Below are positions 1 to 7,579 of a stretch of DNA of 64,000 nucleotides, one piece after another. The DNA comes from Pseudoalteromonas luteoviolacea (lineage in GTDB: Bacteria; Pseudomonadota; Gammaproteobacteria; Enterobacterales; Alteromonadaceae). Position 1 is the stretch's first letter; every line of letters starts with the position of its first letter. The stretch lies in the NCBI RefSeq assembly GCF_001750165.1, contig NZ_CP015411.1, positions 2,880,001-2,944,000 of the forward strand. The letters are read 5' to 3'. The translations under genes and the position numbers were made by a program. Below the pieces are notes generated by a model. That model was not told the origin of the DNA. It was given only the letters and a program-made list of their open reading frames with translations, and searched no databases.

Positions 1-342
1 ATAATCCTATACGGTATTCCTAATTGTGACACCATTAAAAAAGCAAAAAAGTTTCTTCAGGAACAAAATATAGACTTTGATTTCCACGATTACCGAAAAG
101 ATGGGTTAACACCAGAACTGCTCGATAACTTTGTTGAGCAATTAGGCTGGGAAACAGTTTTAAACAAGCGAGGCACGACTTACCGTGCGCTTAGCGACGA
201 GCAAAAGCAAAGCTTAAATGAAACCTCAGCAAAACAGCATATGCTCGATGCACCAGCAATGATTAAACGACCGATTTTAAAAGTGGACTCTGAACTACAT
301 ATCGGATTTAAGGCTGCGCAATATCAAGAGATATTTAAATGA
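1..342 (+). CDS. ArsC-family reductase (YffB/Spx-like), 5'-truncated by window edge
   Basis: The frame is open from base 1 and ends at TGA 340-342, so the start codon lies outside the window. The visible 113 residues begin with a thioredoxin-like strand and the motif GIPNCDTIKKA, then KRGTTYR and a late KRPIL segment. These are hallmarks of the ArsC/Spx superfamily, and closest to the YffB subgroup, which carries a single N-terminal Cys (CDTI rather than CxxC). The family includes glutathione-dependent arsenate reductases, but YffB itself has no settled role and no arsenic genes are nearby. The stop overlaps the dapE start by four bases (ATGA), so the two are translationally coupled; a yffB-like gene before dapE is a common gammaproteobacterial arrangement. 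Confidence 0.85.
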   Translation: MILYGIPNCDTIKKAKKFLQEQNIDFDFHDYRKDGLTPELLDNFVEQLGWETVLNKRGTTYRALSDEQKQSLNETSAKQHMLDAPAMIKRPILKVDSELHIGFKAAQYQEIFK

Positions 343-1487
343 ACCAACCGCCTTTAAGCGATGTAATAGAACTCGCCTCAACACTGATCCAACGTCAATC
401 TGTGACTCCTGAAGATGCTGGATGTCAAAGCTTAATTAATAGCCGTCTCGAAAAGCTTGGATTTAAAATTGAAGAGCTCTTTTTCACCGATACGCTCAAT
501 ACATGGGCAAGAAGAGGTGAGCAAGGGCCACACTTTTGTTTTGCAGGTCATACTGATGTTGTGCCAGTCGGCAATGAAAAAGACTGGCTTCATCCCCCTT
601 TTGCTGGCCTGGTTGAAAACGGCATTTTGCACGGAAGAGGCGCCGCTGATATGAAGGGCTCTTTGGCTGCGATGGTTGTTGCAACAGAGCGTTTTGTTGC
701 AAGACACCCAAACCATGAAGGCTCTATCAGTTTTCTTATCACATCTGATGAGGAAGGTCCGTTTATCAATGGCACCACAAAAGTTGTTGACTTACTTGAA
801 GCGCGCAACGAAAAAATAGATATGTGCTTGGTCGGCGAGCCTTCTTCTAGGGATATATTGGGTGATGTTGTCAAAAATGGTCGACGAGGCTCTCTAACGG
901 GACACCTTAAAGTTAAGGGTATTCAAGGGCATGTAGCTTACCCTCACCTTGCAAGAAACCCAATTCATGATGTTGCACCAGCACTTACTGAATTAAGTAG
1001 TAAAGAATGGGATAGAGGCAATGACTTCTTCCCTGCAACTAGTTTTCAAATCTCCAATATTCATGGCGGCACAGGGGCTGGAAATGTGATCCCAGGCTCA
1101 GTTGACGTACAATTCAACTTTCGATTTAGTACAGAATCTACAGTAGAACAGCTACAAAAAGGGGTAAATGAGATACTTAAGTCTCATAACCTAGATTATG
1201 AACTCAATTGGATTGTCAATGGCTTGCCTTTTTTAACCGAGCCTGGCGAGCTGCTTAATGTCACTTTAGAAGCCATCAAAGAAGTGACTGGCATCGATGC
1301 CACCCCTGAAACAACTGGCGGCACATCTGATGGGCGGTTTATCGCACAAACTGGCTGCAAAGTGATTGAAATAGGTCCTGTGAATAAAACAATACACCAA
1401 GTGGATGAGCAAGTCTGTGCAAAGTCCTTAGATGATTTAGCACTCATCTACGAGTCTATTTTGGAAAAACTTTTGGTAAAAGCCTAG
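339..1487 (+). CDS. dapE: Succinyl-diaminopimelate desuccinylase
   Basis: This M20-family zinc hydrolase removes succinate from N-succinyl-LL-2,6-diaminopimelate, a late step of lysine and peptidoglycan meso-DAP synthesis in the cytoplasm. The 382 residues match the usual length of about 375. Visible motifs are FAGHTDVVPVG (metal His and Asp), GRGAADMKG (bridging Asp), SDEEG (catalytic and metal Glu), VGEPSS and a late ETTGGTSDGRFIA. The ATG overlaps the preceding stop by four bases. The downstream M15 peptidase starts on the last base of the dapE stop, so three genes form one transcription unit. Confidence 0.97.
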   Translation: MNQPPLSDVIELASTLIQRQSVTPEDAGCQSLINSRLEKLGFKIEELFFTDTLNTWARRGEQGPHFCFAGHTDVVPVGNEKDWLHPPFAGLVENGILHGRGAADMKGSLAAMVVATERFVARHPNHEGSISFLITSDEEGPFINGTTKVVDLLEARNEKIDMCLVGEPSSRDILGDVVKNGRRGSLTGHLKVKGIQGHVAYPHLARNPIHDVAPALTELSSKEWDRGNDFFPATSFQISNIHGGTGAGNVIPGSVDVQFNFRFSTESTVEQLQKGVNEILKSHNLDYELNWIVNGLPFLTEPGELLNVTLEAIKEVTGIDATPETTGGTSDGRFIAQTGCKVIEIGPVNKTIHQVDEQVCAKSLDDLALIYESILEKLLVKA

Positions 1488-2161
1488 TGAGTACTATTGC
1501 GCTTCAAGCACTTGGCTTAGAAACATCACATTTGGTTGATTACCAGGATAGACTGGTACACAACCAAATTGTCAACGATTTGGATGCACTTAACAAGGCA
1601 GTCAAAGCAGCTGGTTTTGAGTTTACAATTGCATCAGCACATAGGGATTTTCACCGTCAGGCTTCGATTTGGAATGCCAAGTTTAGTGGCAAGCGCTCTA
1701 TTCTTGATAAGAACAGTATCCCTATTGATACTGACTCTTTGACAGACAGTGAAATAGTTGAATCTATTATGCTGTTTTCTGCGCTCCCAGGAGCAAGCCG
1801 GCATCATTTTGGCAGTGACCTAGATATTTATGCTAAAAATTGCTTAGCACCACATGAATCTCTGCAACTAGAACCTTGGGAGTATCAGTCAGGAGGTCCA
1901 TTTTATGAATTTTCTTGCTGGCTCGAATCTTCATTATCTGAATTCGGTTTTTTTAAACCGTATGATAAATACCGGGGGGGTGTTGCCGCTGAGCCTTGGC
2001 ATATTAGCCATATAAAAACCGCGAACATGATGACGAAATGTGTTACACCAAATACAATACGCGATGCCATCGCAAAACAGAACATACTCGGCAAAGCAGC
2101 GATATTAGCAGAACTACCAAGGTTATATACTCAATATGTTACTAATATCGCAAAAAATTAA
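1487..2161 (+). CDS. M15-family D-Ala-D-Ala carboxypeptidase-like metallopeptidase
   Basis: The 224 residues carry the M15B (VanY/DacB-like) zinc peptidase signature: SAHRDFHRQASIWNAKF, then SRHHFGSDLDIY (SxHxxGxDxD metal site) and EPWHISH (catalytic Glu and third metal His). The family cleaves terminal D-alanine from peptidoglycan peptides. No signal peptide is evident at the chosen start, so it may act on cytoplasmic muropeptides or be exported in another way. Translation starts at GTG, whose G is the last base of the dapE stop, indicating coupling. Pairing with dapE suits a cell-wall role, but the substrate is inferred from the family only. Confidence 0.9.
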   Translation: MSTIALQALGLETSHLVDYQDRLVHNQIVNDLDALNKAVKAAGFEFTIASAHRDFHRQASIWNAKFSGKRSILDKNSIPIDTDSLTDSEIVESIMLFSALPGASRHHFGSDLDIYAKNCLAPHESLQLEPWEYQSGGPFYEFSCWLESSLSEFGFFKPYDKYRGGVAAEPWHISHIKTANMMTKCVTPNTIRDAIAKQNILGKAAILAELPRLYTQYVTNIAKN

Positions 2162-2192
2162 TTAAATCGGTAATAATTTTCAACCAATAAAT

Positions 2193-3407
2193 TTACTGTC
2201 GGTAATGGTCAAAAAAGCGTTGCATAGATTGCAGCGCAGGTTCAAGTTCATCTTTATGAGGCAAAAATACTAGCCTAAAATGGTCTGGTGATGGCCAGTT
2301 AAATGCGCGACCATGTACGAGTAGAATTTTTTCTTCTCTAAGTAAATCCAGAACCATCAGCTCATCATTTTTCACATTAAAATGCTTAGTATCGATCTTG
2401 GCAAATGCATATAATGCCCCTTTAGGTTTTACGCAAGATATGCCTTGAATATCATTTAAACCTTCCCATGCAATATTACGCTGTTCGTATAAACGCCCAC
2501 CAGGTAATAGCAAATCATCTATCGACTGCACTCCACCGAGAGCTTGTTGTATTGCGAATTGAGCAGGCACGTTTGCACATAGGCGCATTGATGCCAACAT
2601 GTTTAGTCCTTCAAGTAAATCTCGCATCGCTGAGACCTTGCCACTGGCAACCATCCACCCCATTCTCAGGCCGGCAGCTCGGTAGGTTTTTGCCAACCCA
2701 TTGAAGGTGATCACTGGCAGGTCATCACACAACGAACCAATGGAGAAGTGCTCGGTCCCATCGAACAAGACCTTCTCGTAAATTTCATCACTTAAGATAA
2801 GCAAGTTGTGCTCTCTAGCAACCTCAATAAGCGCCTCTAACAACTCTTTACTGTAGACCGCACCTGTTGGGTTATTAGGATTAATCAACACAAGTGCTTT
2901 AGTTTTGCTGGTAATTTTGTCTTTAATATCTGCAATATCAGGAAACCAATCCGCACACTCATCACACATATAATGCACAGGAACACCACCAGAGAGCTTA
3001 ACTGAAGCAGTCCACAGCGGATAATCAGGTGCTGGAATTAGCACTTCATCACCATCATTGAGTAGCGCTTGAGTGACCATTTGAATGAGCTCACTCACTC
3101 CATTGCCAATAAAGATATTGTCGACACTAATATTTGGAAAGTTTTTCTGTTGATAGTATTGATATACGGCTACGCGCGCAGAATATAGCCCCTTTGAATC
3201 ACAATATCCCTGACCTTGGCGCAAATTTCTGATAATGTCTCTGTGCATATCCTCAGGCATATCAAAACCGAATGCGGCAGGGTTGCCAATGTTCAGCTTG
3301 AGTACTTTTACGCCCTCATCTTCCATTTTCTGTGCTTGGGACAAAACTGGCCCACGAATATCGTAGCAAACCCCATTTAATTTATTGCTTTTACTTATTT
3401 TATTCAT
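2193..3407 (-). CDS. alaA: Alanine-synthesising aminotransferase (AlaA-type)
   Basis: A fold-type I PLP aminotransferase of 404 residues, close to the length of E. coli AlaA (YfbQ). It probably transfers the amino group of glutamate to pyruvate to make alanine. The N-terminus (KLNGVCYDIRGPV) and KLNIGNPAAFGF strongly resemble AlaA. The PLP site is visible: NPNNPTGAVYS, LILSDEIYEKV, and the Schiff-base Lys in FNGLAKTYRAAGLRMGW. A longer frame opens at 3467, but the ATG at 3407 follows a GGGAG-type ribosome binding site and begins where the family begins, so it was chosen. It is preceded on the same strand by the Hpt gene, about 155 bases away, so co-transcription is uncertain. Confidence 0.92.
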   Translation of the reverse strand: MNKISKSNKLNGVCYDIRGPVLSQAQKMEDEGVKVLKLNIGNPAAFGFDMPEDMHRDIIRNLRQGQGYCDSKGLYSARVAVYQYYQQKNFPNISVDNIFIGNGVSELIQMVTQALLNDGDEVLIPAPDYPLWTASVKLSGGVPVHYMCDECADWFPDIADIKDKITSKTKALVLINPNNPTGAVYSKELLEALIEVAREHNLLILSDEIYEKVLFDGTEHFSIGSLCDDLPVITFNGLAKTYRAAGLRMGWMVASGKVSAMRDLLEGLNMLASMRLCANVPAQFAIQQALGGVQSIDDLLLPGGRLYEQRNIAWEGLNDIQGISCVKPKGALYAFAKIDTKHFNVKNDELMVLDLLREEKILLVHGRAFNWPSPDHFRLVFLPHKDELEPALQSMQRFFDHYRQ

Positions 3408-3563
3408 TCTTCTCTCCCTCATTCTTAGCCTAGCATAACCATGAATGAGGGAATATAAAAGTATCATTTGGGGAATATCAACAGCACATACCTAAATAGT
3501 GCGTTGACAGAATATTTAACTGATCACCCTATGTCACTAAGGCATGATAACGGATTTTTATAA

Positions 3564-3911
3564 CTAAACTTTTGTTGAAGTTAACCAATGCTGCAACAAT
3601 GCTTTTGAAGCATCAACTTCACTGCATAATACGCTAACCTGCGTTTTCGCATAGTCTACGTTGCCTTCTATCAATGCCATTTCAATGGTTCTTGAAGCAT
3701 CGGCAAGACTCATAGCGCCGAACTGGGCTGCGTTAGACTTTAAGCTATGTGCATTTCTTGTAGCCGCTTCCAAGTCATTATCAATGGTTGCTCTCACTTC
3801 ATTTGCTAACCTATCAAATTCGCTGAGGCAAAACTCCAATGTGTCGCTAAACTGTTCGCCTAACAGTGCCTGCATGTTTTCCAAGCAAGATTCATCAATT
3901 TTAGTATCCAT
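3564..3911 (-). CDS. Stand-alone Hpt (histidine phosphotransfer) domain protein
   Basis: This 115-residue protein is a single four-helix Hpt domain. The phosphorylatable His lies in NAHSLKSNAAQFGA, the classical HxLKGxA-type motif, near residue 55. Hpt domains relay phosphate from a hybrid kinase receiver to a final response regulator. There is no kinase or regulator in the same transcription unit. About 1.6 kb away on the other strand lies a hybrid kinase (5546-7579) that ends in a receiver and has no Hpt of its own, which makes it a candidate partner by inference only. Confidence 0.9.
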   Translation of the reverse strand: MDTKIDESCLENMQALLGEQFSDTLEFCLSEFDRLANEVRATIDNDLEAATRNAHSLKSNAAQFGAMSLADASRTIEMALIEGNVDYAKTQVSVLCSEVDASKALLQHWLTSTKV

Positions 3912-4040
3912 AAAAGTCCTTTATTGTCTATTGCCCGTATGCTCTTTTATAACTATATGCTAGTTAAGAGTATCAACAAGAGCAAAGCCAACTATAAATT
4001 ATGTTAAGATATATACCAATTTAACCTGTTCAAAGCCTGT

Positions 4041-4649
4041 ATGAAAAGAAGTACCTGCGATATTTGTCACTTTTCGATTAAAACATGTGTTTGTAGCTAC
4101 GTGGTAAGTCCAAAGCTGAATAACAAAACTAGGATTATTGTATTACAACATCCCAGCGAAGTATCCGTAACTAAAAACACCGTTCGATTGCTAACATTGC
4201 AACTTACTTCTGTTGAAGTATACGTAGGCGAAAAACCATCAGATTTCACAGTTGCTCAACAAATTGCGAAAACACATCACTGTGGGCTTCTATACCCAGA
4301 CCAGAATGCCATTGCGGTAGAGTCTATGGTGTCAAATTCACAAACAATAGATACTCTCTTTGTGCTAGATGGTACATGGAAAAAAGCGAACAAAATTGCA
4401 ATGCTCAACCCATGGTTAAATCACCTTAAAAAAATTACCTTTTCAGCGCTACCAGAAAATAAATATGCGATAAGAAAAGCTGAACAATCATATAGTTTAT
4501 CAACTTTAGAAGCGTGCGCCTATTTCTTAGAGTGTTACGAGAAATTAAGTGCAGAGCCGTTACACCATTTGCTCACGGGTATGATACACGAACAAACAAA
4601 GTTTATGCCTGAGGATGTTAAAAAGCGATACTTCCATGAAGATGACTAG
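4041..4649 (+). CDS. DTW-domain tRNA-uridine aminocarboxypropyltransferase-like protein
   Basis: The 202 residues contain a Cys-rich N-terminus (CDICHFSIKTCVC), a region with HPSEV and TVRLL, and the DxTW signature in VLDGTWKKANK. These define the DTW domain of the TapT/YfiP group, which transfers the aminocarboxypropyl group of S-adenosylmethionine to uridine 47 of tRNA (acp3U) in the cytoplasm. The Cys-rich segment may bind zinc. The stop overlaps the start region of the next gene by several bases, so the two are probably co-translated. The exact tRNA site is not shown by the sequence. Confidence 0.85.
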   Translation: MKRSTCDICHFSIKTCVCSYVVSPKLNNKTRIIVLQHPSEVSVTKNTVRLLTLQLTSVEVYVGEKPSDFTVAQQIAKTHHCGLLYPDQNAIAVESMVSNSQTIDTLFVLDGTWKKANKIAMLNPWLNHLKKITFSALPENKYAIRKAEQSYSLSTLEACAYFLECYEKLSAEPLHHLLTGMIHEQTKFMPEDVKKRYFHEDD

Positions 4650-5427
4650 GCTTCATCGACACTTTAAACGCAATGGTCCTGATTACCGATTTGGTGATCA
4701 GGTTTGTTTTGATGAATTAAAGACAACTTTTGGCTTTAAAACCATTATTGTTGGGAATTGGGTTACTAAGCAAGAACAGCTTGTTGCGGCTAATTTGATC
4801 TATGACTCACTCGCGGATCTGACTCAAATCTTATCATTGCCCCCGAAAGCCATCGGGTTAAGAGGGACATTAAATTTAGCATTTGGTAGTGGTGGTCAAA
4901 AAGGTGTCCAGGCACATTATGCGCCTGCAAAACGAACACTTGCGTTGGCCAAAAATGCTGGTGGCGGTGCGCTTGCCCACGAATGGTGGCATGCATTTGA
5001 TCACTATATATCTAAACACTTGTTTAATCACAGTAAGGCAAATGACTTCGCATCTTCATTATGGCTCACATCCACACCAGATGTATCACATCCACTAAAC
5101 CAGTTACTCAACGAAATATATAAAGTAATCTTACTAACACAAGATGGTACTAAACCAAGTCCTTTTTTTCAGCGCGCAATTTCGTTAGACAAACAAGCGC
5201 AGCGTTTATATTACAGCTTACCTCAAGAATTGACTGCACGCGCTTTTGAATGTTACATAGCTCATCACCATCATATTCAAAACGAGTTTCTCGTATCTGA
5301 TGTTATTCAGTCGGATTTGGAGTCTATCGGCGGGTTTCCTCTTACAGAAGAAATGATCAAAATAGCCCATAATATTGACTATTATTTTCAAAATTTAGGC
5401 AGTGCTTTGCATAGCCAAAGCGGCTAA
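4636..5427 (+). CDS. CLCA_X-family protein with HExxH zinc-peptidase-like motif
   Basis: A protein of about 263 residues. It opens with RHFKRNGPDYRFGDQV and later carries GGGALAHEWWHAFDHYI, a HExxH zinc motif as in gluzincin-type metallopeptidases and in the predicted peptidase-like domains of polyvalent proteins. I recognise it as the 'CLCA_X' family of gammaproteobacteria, whose function is unknown to me. A second conserved stretch, SLPQELTARAFECYI, may supply the third metal ligand. No signal peptide is seen, so it is probably cytoplasmic. The start is uncertain: ATG at 4615, 4636 and 4642 are all possible, none with a strong ribosome binding site. All three overlap the preceding DTW gene, implying coupling. 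Confidence 0.75.
   Translation: MKMTRLHRHFKRNGPDYRFGDQVCFDELKTTFGFKTIIVGNWVTKQEQLVAANLIYDSLADLTQILSLPPKAIGLRGTLNLAFGSGGQKGVQAHYAPAKRTLALAKNAGGGALAHEWWHAFDHYISKHLFNHSKANDFASSLWLTSTPDVSHPLNQLLNEIYKVILLTQDGTKPSPFFQRAISLDKQAQRLYYSLPQELTARAFECYIAHHHHIQNEFLVSDVIQSDLESIGGFPLTEEMIKIAHNIDYYFQNLGSALHSQSG
5412..5427. repeat. Copy 1 of a 16-nt hairpin-forming repeat
   Basis: TAGCCAAAGCGGCTAA can fold as TAGCC-AAAGC-GGCTA. It overlaps the last codons and stop of the CLCA_X gene. The identical 16 bases recur at 11458-11473 before metG. Whether this is a small repeat family or coincidence cannot be told from two copies. Confidence 0.4.
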
Positions 5428-5545
5428 ATCCCATTTAAAATAATAAATTATGTAATTACAATACCTGTGTTTTAATATAGTATCATCTCTCTATACTTTA
5501 CAAGTATCACTTCGGTTACTTATCTTTGGCCTAATAAAAGGATTT

Positions 5546-7579
5546 ATGCTAGTGAGCTTTCTAAGACGATTCCATAATATCGTGTCCCAGCAGAACATAA
5601 GTACAGCAGAGAAAATTCAATTATTACTTAAATTTGGACTTGAGACCTTTGACCTTGAAGTCGCCATCGTCAGTGAAGTCACTGGTTCCACATACACTAT
5701 ATTGTATGTAGAATCTGAAAACGCAGCGCTAACCCCACAGTGTCAGTTTGATCTCGATGGCACATACTGTGTTCACACGCTCAAAGCAGACAAGGCTTTA
5801 TCATTTCACCATGCTGGTAACAGTGAGATCTCAAAACACCCTTGCTATACGCAATTTAAATTAGAGTCTTATATCGGTGCACCAATACGCATTGCTCACC
5901 GTACATTTGGCACAATCAATTTCTCCGCAGCTAAGATCAGTCGCCCATTTACAGCTGAACATATCGATTATGTTGAGTTATTTGCCCAATGGCTAGGCTT
6001 TGAACTTGCAAGAATAGAGTCAAAAGTAGAACTGGAGAATAACTACAAGACGCTAAAAAAGGTAGAACAAGTTGCCGCTATTGGAAGTTGGCGACTCAAT
6101 ACATCTAGTCAGCAAGTGTTTTGGAGTGATGAGGCTAAAAAGCTGCATGGCATTGATTTGAATACAACCCCTTCTCTTTCTGAGTGGGTTCATTTTATTG
6201 ATGGTGAATCCCATCAACAAAAGTTCTTAAACACAATCTCTAACTCTATAAAAATGGGAACGCAGTGGGAATTAGAATTTCCTGCAACAACAAAAGACAA
6301 CCGTAAAATTTGGCTTTCATGCCACGGTGAAATTGAATGCCAACAAGACCAATGCGTAGACCTCATTGGTTCGATGCAAGATATTACCAAAAGTGTTCAG
6401 CTTAGGAAAAATTTGAAAAATCAAAAGCTAGAAGCCGAAAAGCTGTTAAATGAACGAAGTTTACTGTTAGCTAAAATCAGTCATGAAATGAGAACCCCAT
6501 TAAATGGAATTAATGGATTACTCTTAAACTCAATGGAAGAAAATGATCAAGATAAAGTAACCGAAAACTTACAATTGGCATTACGTAGCACGGAGATATT
6601 AACCAGTCTAATAAATGAAATTTTAGATTTTTCTAAAATTTCTCAAAAGGGCCTTTCTCTGTCCTACCATGAAAGTGATATCACTCGTATCATGTACGAT
6701 ATCGCTGAGCTATCAAAACAACTGGCCAGCAGCAAAGGCATTAAATTCGCTTATTCTATCGACTTACCACAAAATTGCTGGGTCAATTGCGATCCTATTA
6801 GGCTAAATCAAATCATAACCAATTTGATCAGCAATGCCATCAAGTTTACAGATACAGGTGTTGTTGAACTAAGAGTATATTCGAGCTATCGACAGTCTGA
6901 TGTAGATTTGTACATAGAAGTAAACGATACCGGCATAGGCATGTCACCGGCTAGCATCGAGCATTTATTCGATCCATTTAAACAAGGTGAAAACGAAGTA
7001 GGTAGTCATTTTGGCGGTACAGGCCTTGGCATGTCTATTGTAAAAGAGCTCATTGAGCTTATGCAGGGTACCATTTCTGTAGATAGTGCTTTAAAAAAGG
7101 GTAGTCAGTTTAAAGTATATATCCCTTTAAAAAGTGCCAGTGAACCAAATCTTCAACACGTACACACACCCAATGAGTGTGACGCATCAAAGTTGACGGT
7201 TCTGGTTGTTGAAGATAATGAGATTAACCAAAAAGTCATCACCGCTTTTTTACGCAAGTTTAATATTACTCCTGACCTTGCTGACAACGGTCAAGTGGCG
7301 ATTCAAAAATGCGAGCTGAACACTTACGACCTTATTTTCATGGATAGTATTATGCCAATTATGGATGGACTGACCGCGACGAGCATTATTTTACAAAGAG
7401 GCCTAGTACCAAAGTATGCGCAAATCATTGCCATGACCGCCAGTACAGATGAGCTCAGCCAGAAACATTTCTCTGCCGTAGGTATGCATGACATACTACC
7501 AAAACCGATAGATTTTATGAGTCTTGGCCGTATTATCTCCAATTGTTTAGAAGCAACCACAAAAACTGGTAAGCATTAA
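5546..7579 (+). CDS. Hybrid sensor histidine kinase (GAF-PAS-HisKA-HATPase-REC)
   Basis: A 677-residue soluble kinase without membrane segments. Domains in order: GAF (about 20-150, with YIGAPIRIAHRTFGTINF), PAS (about 165-285, ending in GSMQDITK), HisKA with His near 313 in SHEMRTPLNG, HATPase_c (about 420-530; N box NLISNAIKFT, G1 DTGIGMS, G2 GGTGLGMSIVKEL), and a receiver (about 550-670; VVEDNEINQKV, phospho-Asp near 600 in FMDSIMPIMDG, Lys in LPKPID). All catalytic residues look intact. It has no Hpt and no output domain, so phosphate should pass to a separate Hpt such as that at 3564-3911. The ATG follows AAAAGGATTT. It converges on an EAL gene and the two stops overlap by four bases. 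Confidence 0.93.
   Translation: MLVSFLRRFHNIVSQQNISTAEKIQLLLKFGLETFDLEVAIVSEVTGSTYTILYVESENAALTPQCQFDLDGTYCVHTLKADKALSFHHAGNSEISKHPCYTQFKLESYIGAPIRIAHRTFGTINFSAAKISRPFTAEHIDYVELFAQWLGFELARIESKVELENNYKTLKKVEQVAAIGSWRLNTSSQQVFWSDEAKKLHGIDLNTTPSLSEWVHFIDGESHQQKFLNTISNSIKMGTQWELEFPATTKDNRKIWLSCHGEIECQQDQCVDLIGSMQDITKSVQLRKNLKNQKLEAEKLLNERSLLLAKISHEMRTPLNGINGLLLNSMEENDQDKVTENLQLALRSTEILTSLINEILDFSKISQKGLSLSYHESDITRIMYDIAELSKQLASSKGIKFAYSIDLPQNCWVNCDPIRLNQIITNLISNAIKFTDTGVVELRVYSSYRQSDVDLYIEVNDTGIGMSPASIEHLFDPFKQGENEVGSHFGGTGLGMSIVKELIELMQGTISVDSALKKGSQFKVYIPLKSASEPNLQHVHTPNECDASKLTVLVVEDNEINQKVITAFLRKFNITPDLADNGQVAIQKCELNTYDLIFMDSIMPIMDGLTATSIILQRGLVPKYAQIIAMTASTDELSQKHFSAVGMHDILPKPIDFMSLGRIISNCLEATTKTGKH

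Noticed and set aside
1..342. ArsC-family fragment as an arsenic resistance gene
   Set aside because: Its single-Cys YffB-type motif and dapE linkage point to the housekeeping subgroup; no ars genes are near.
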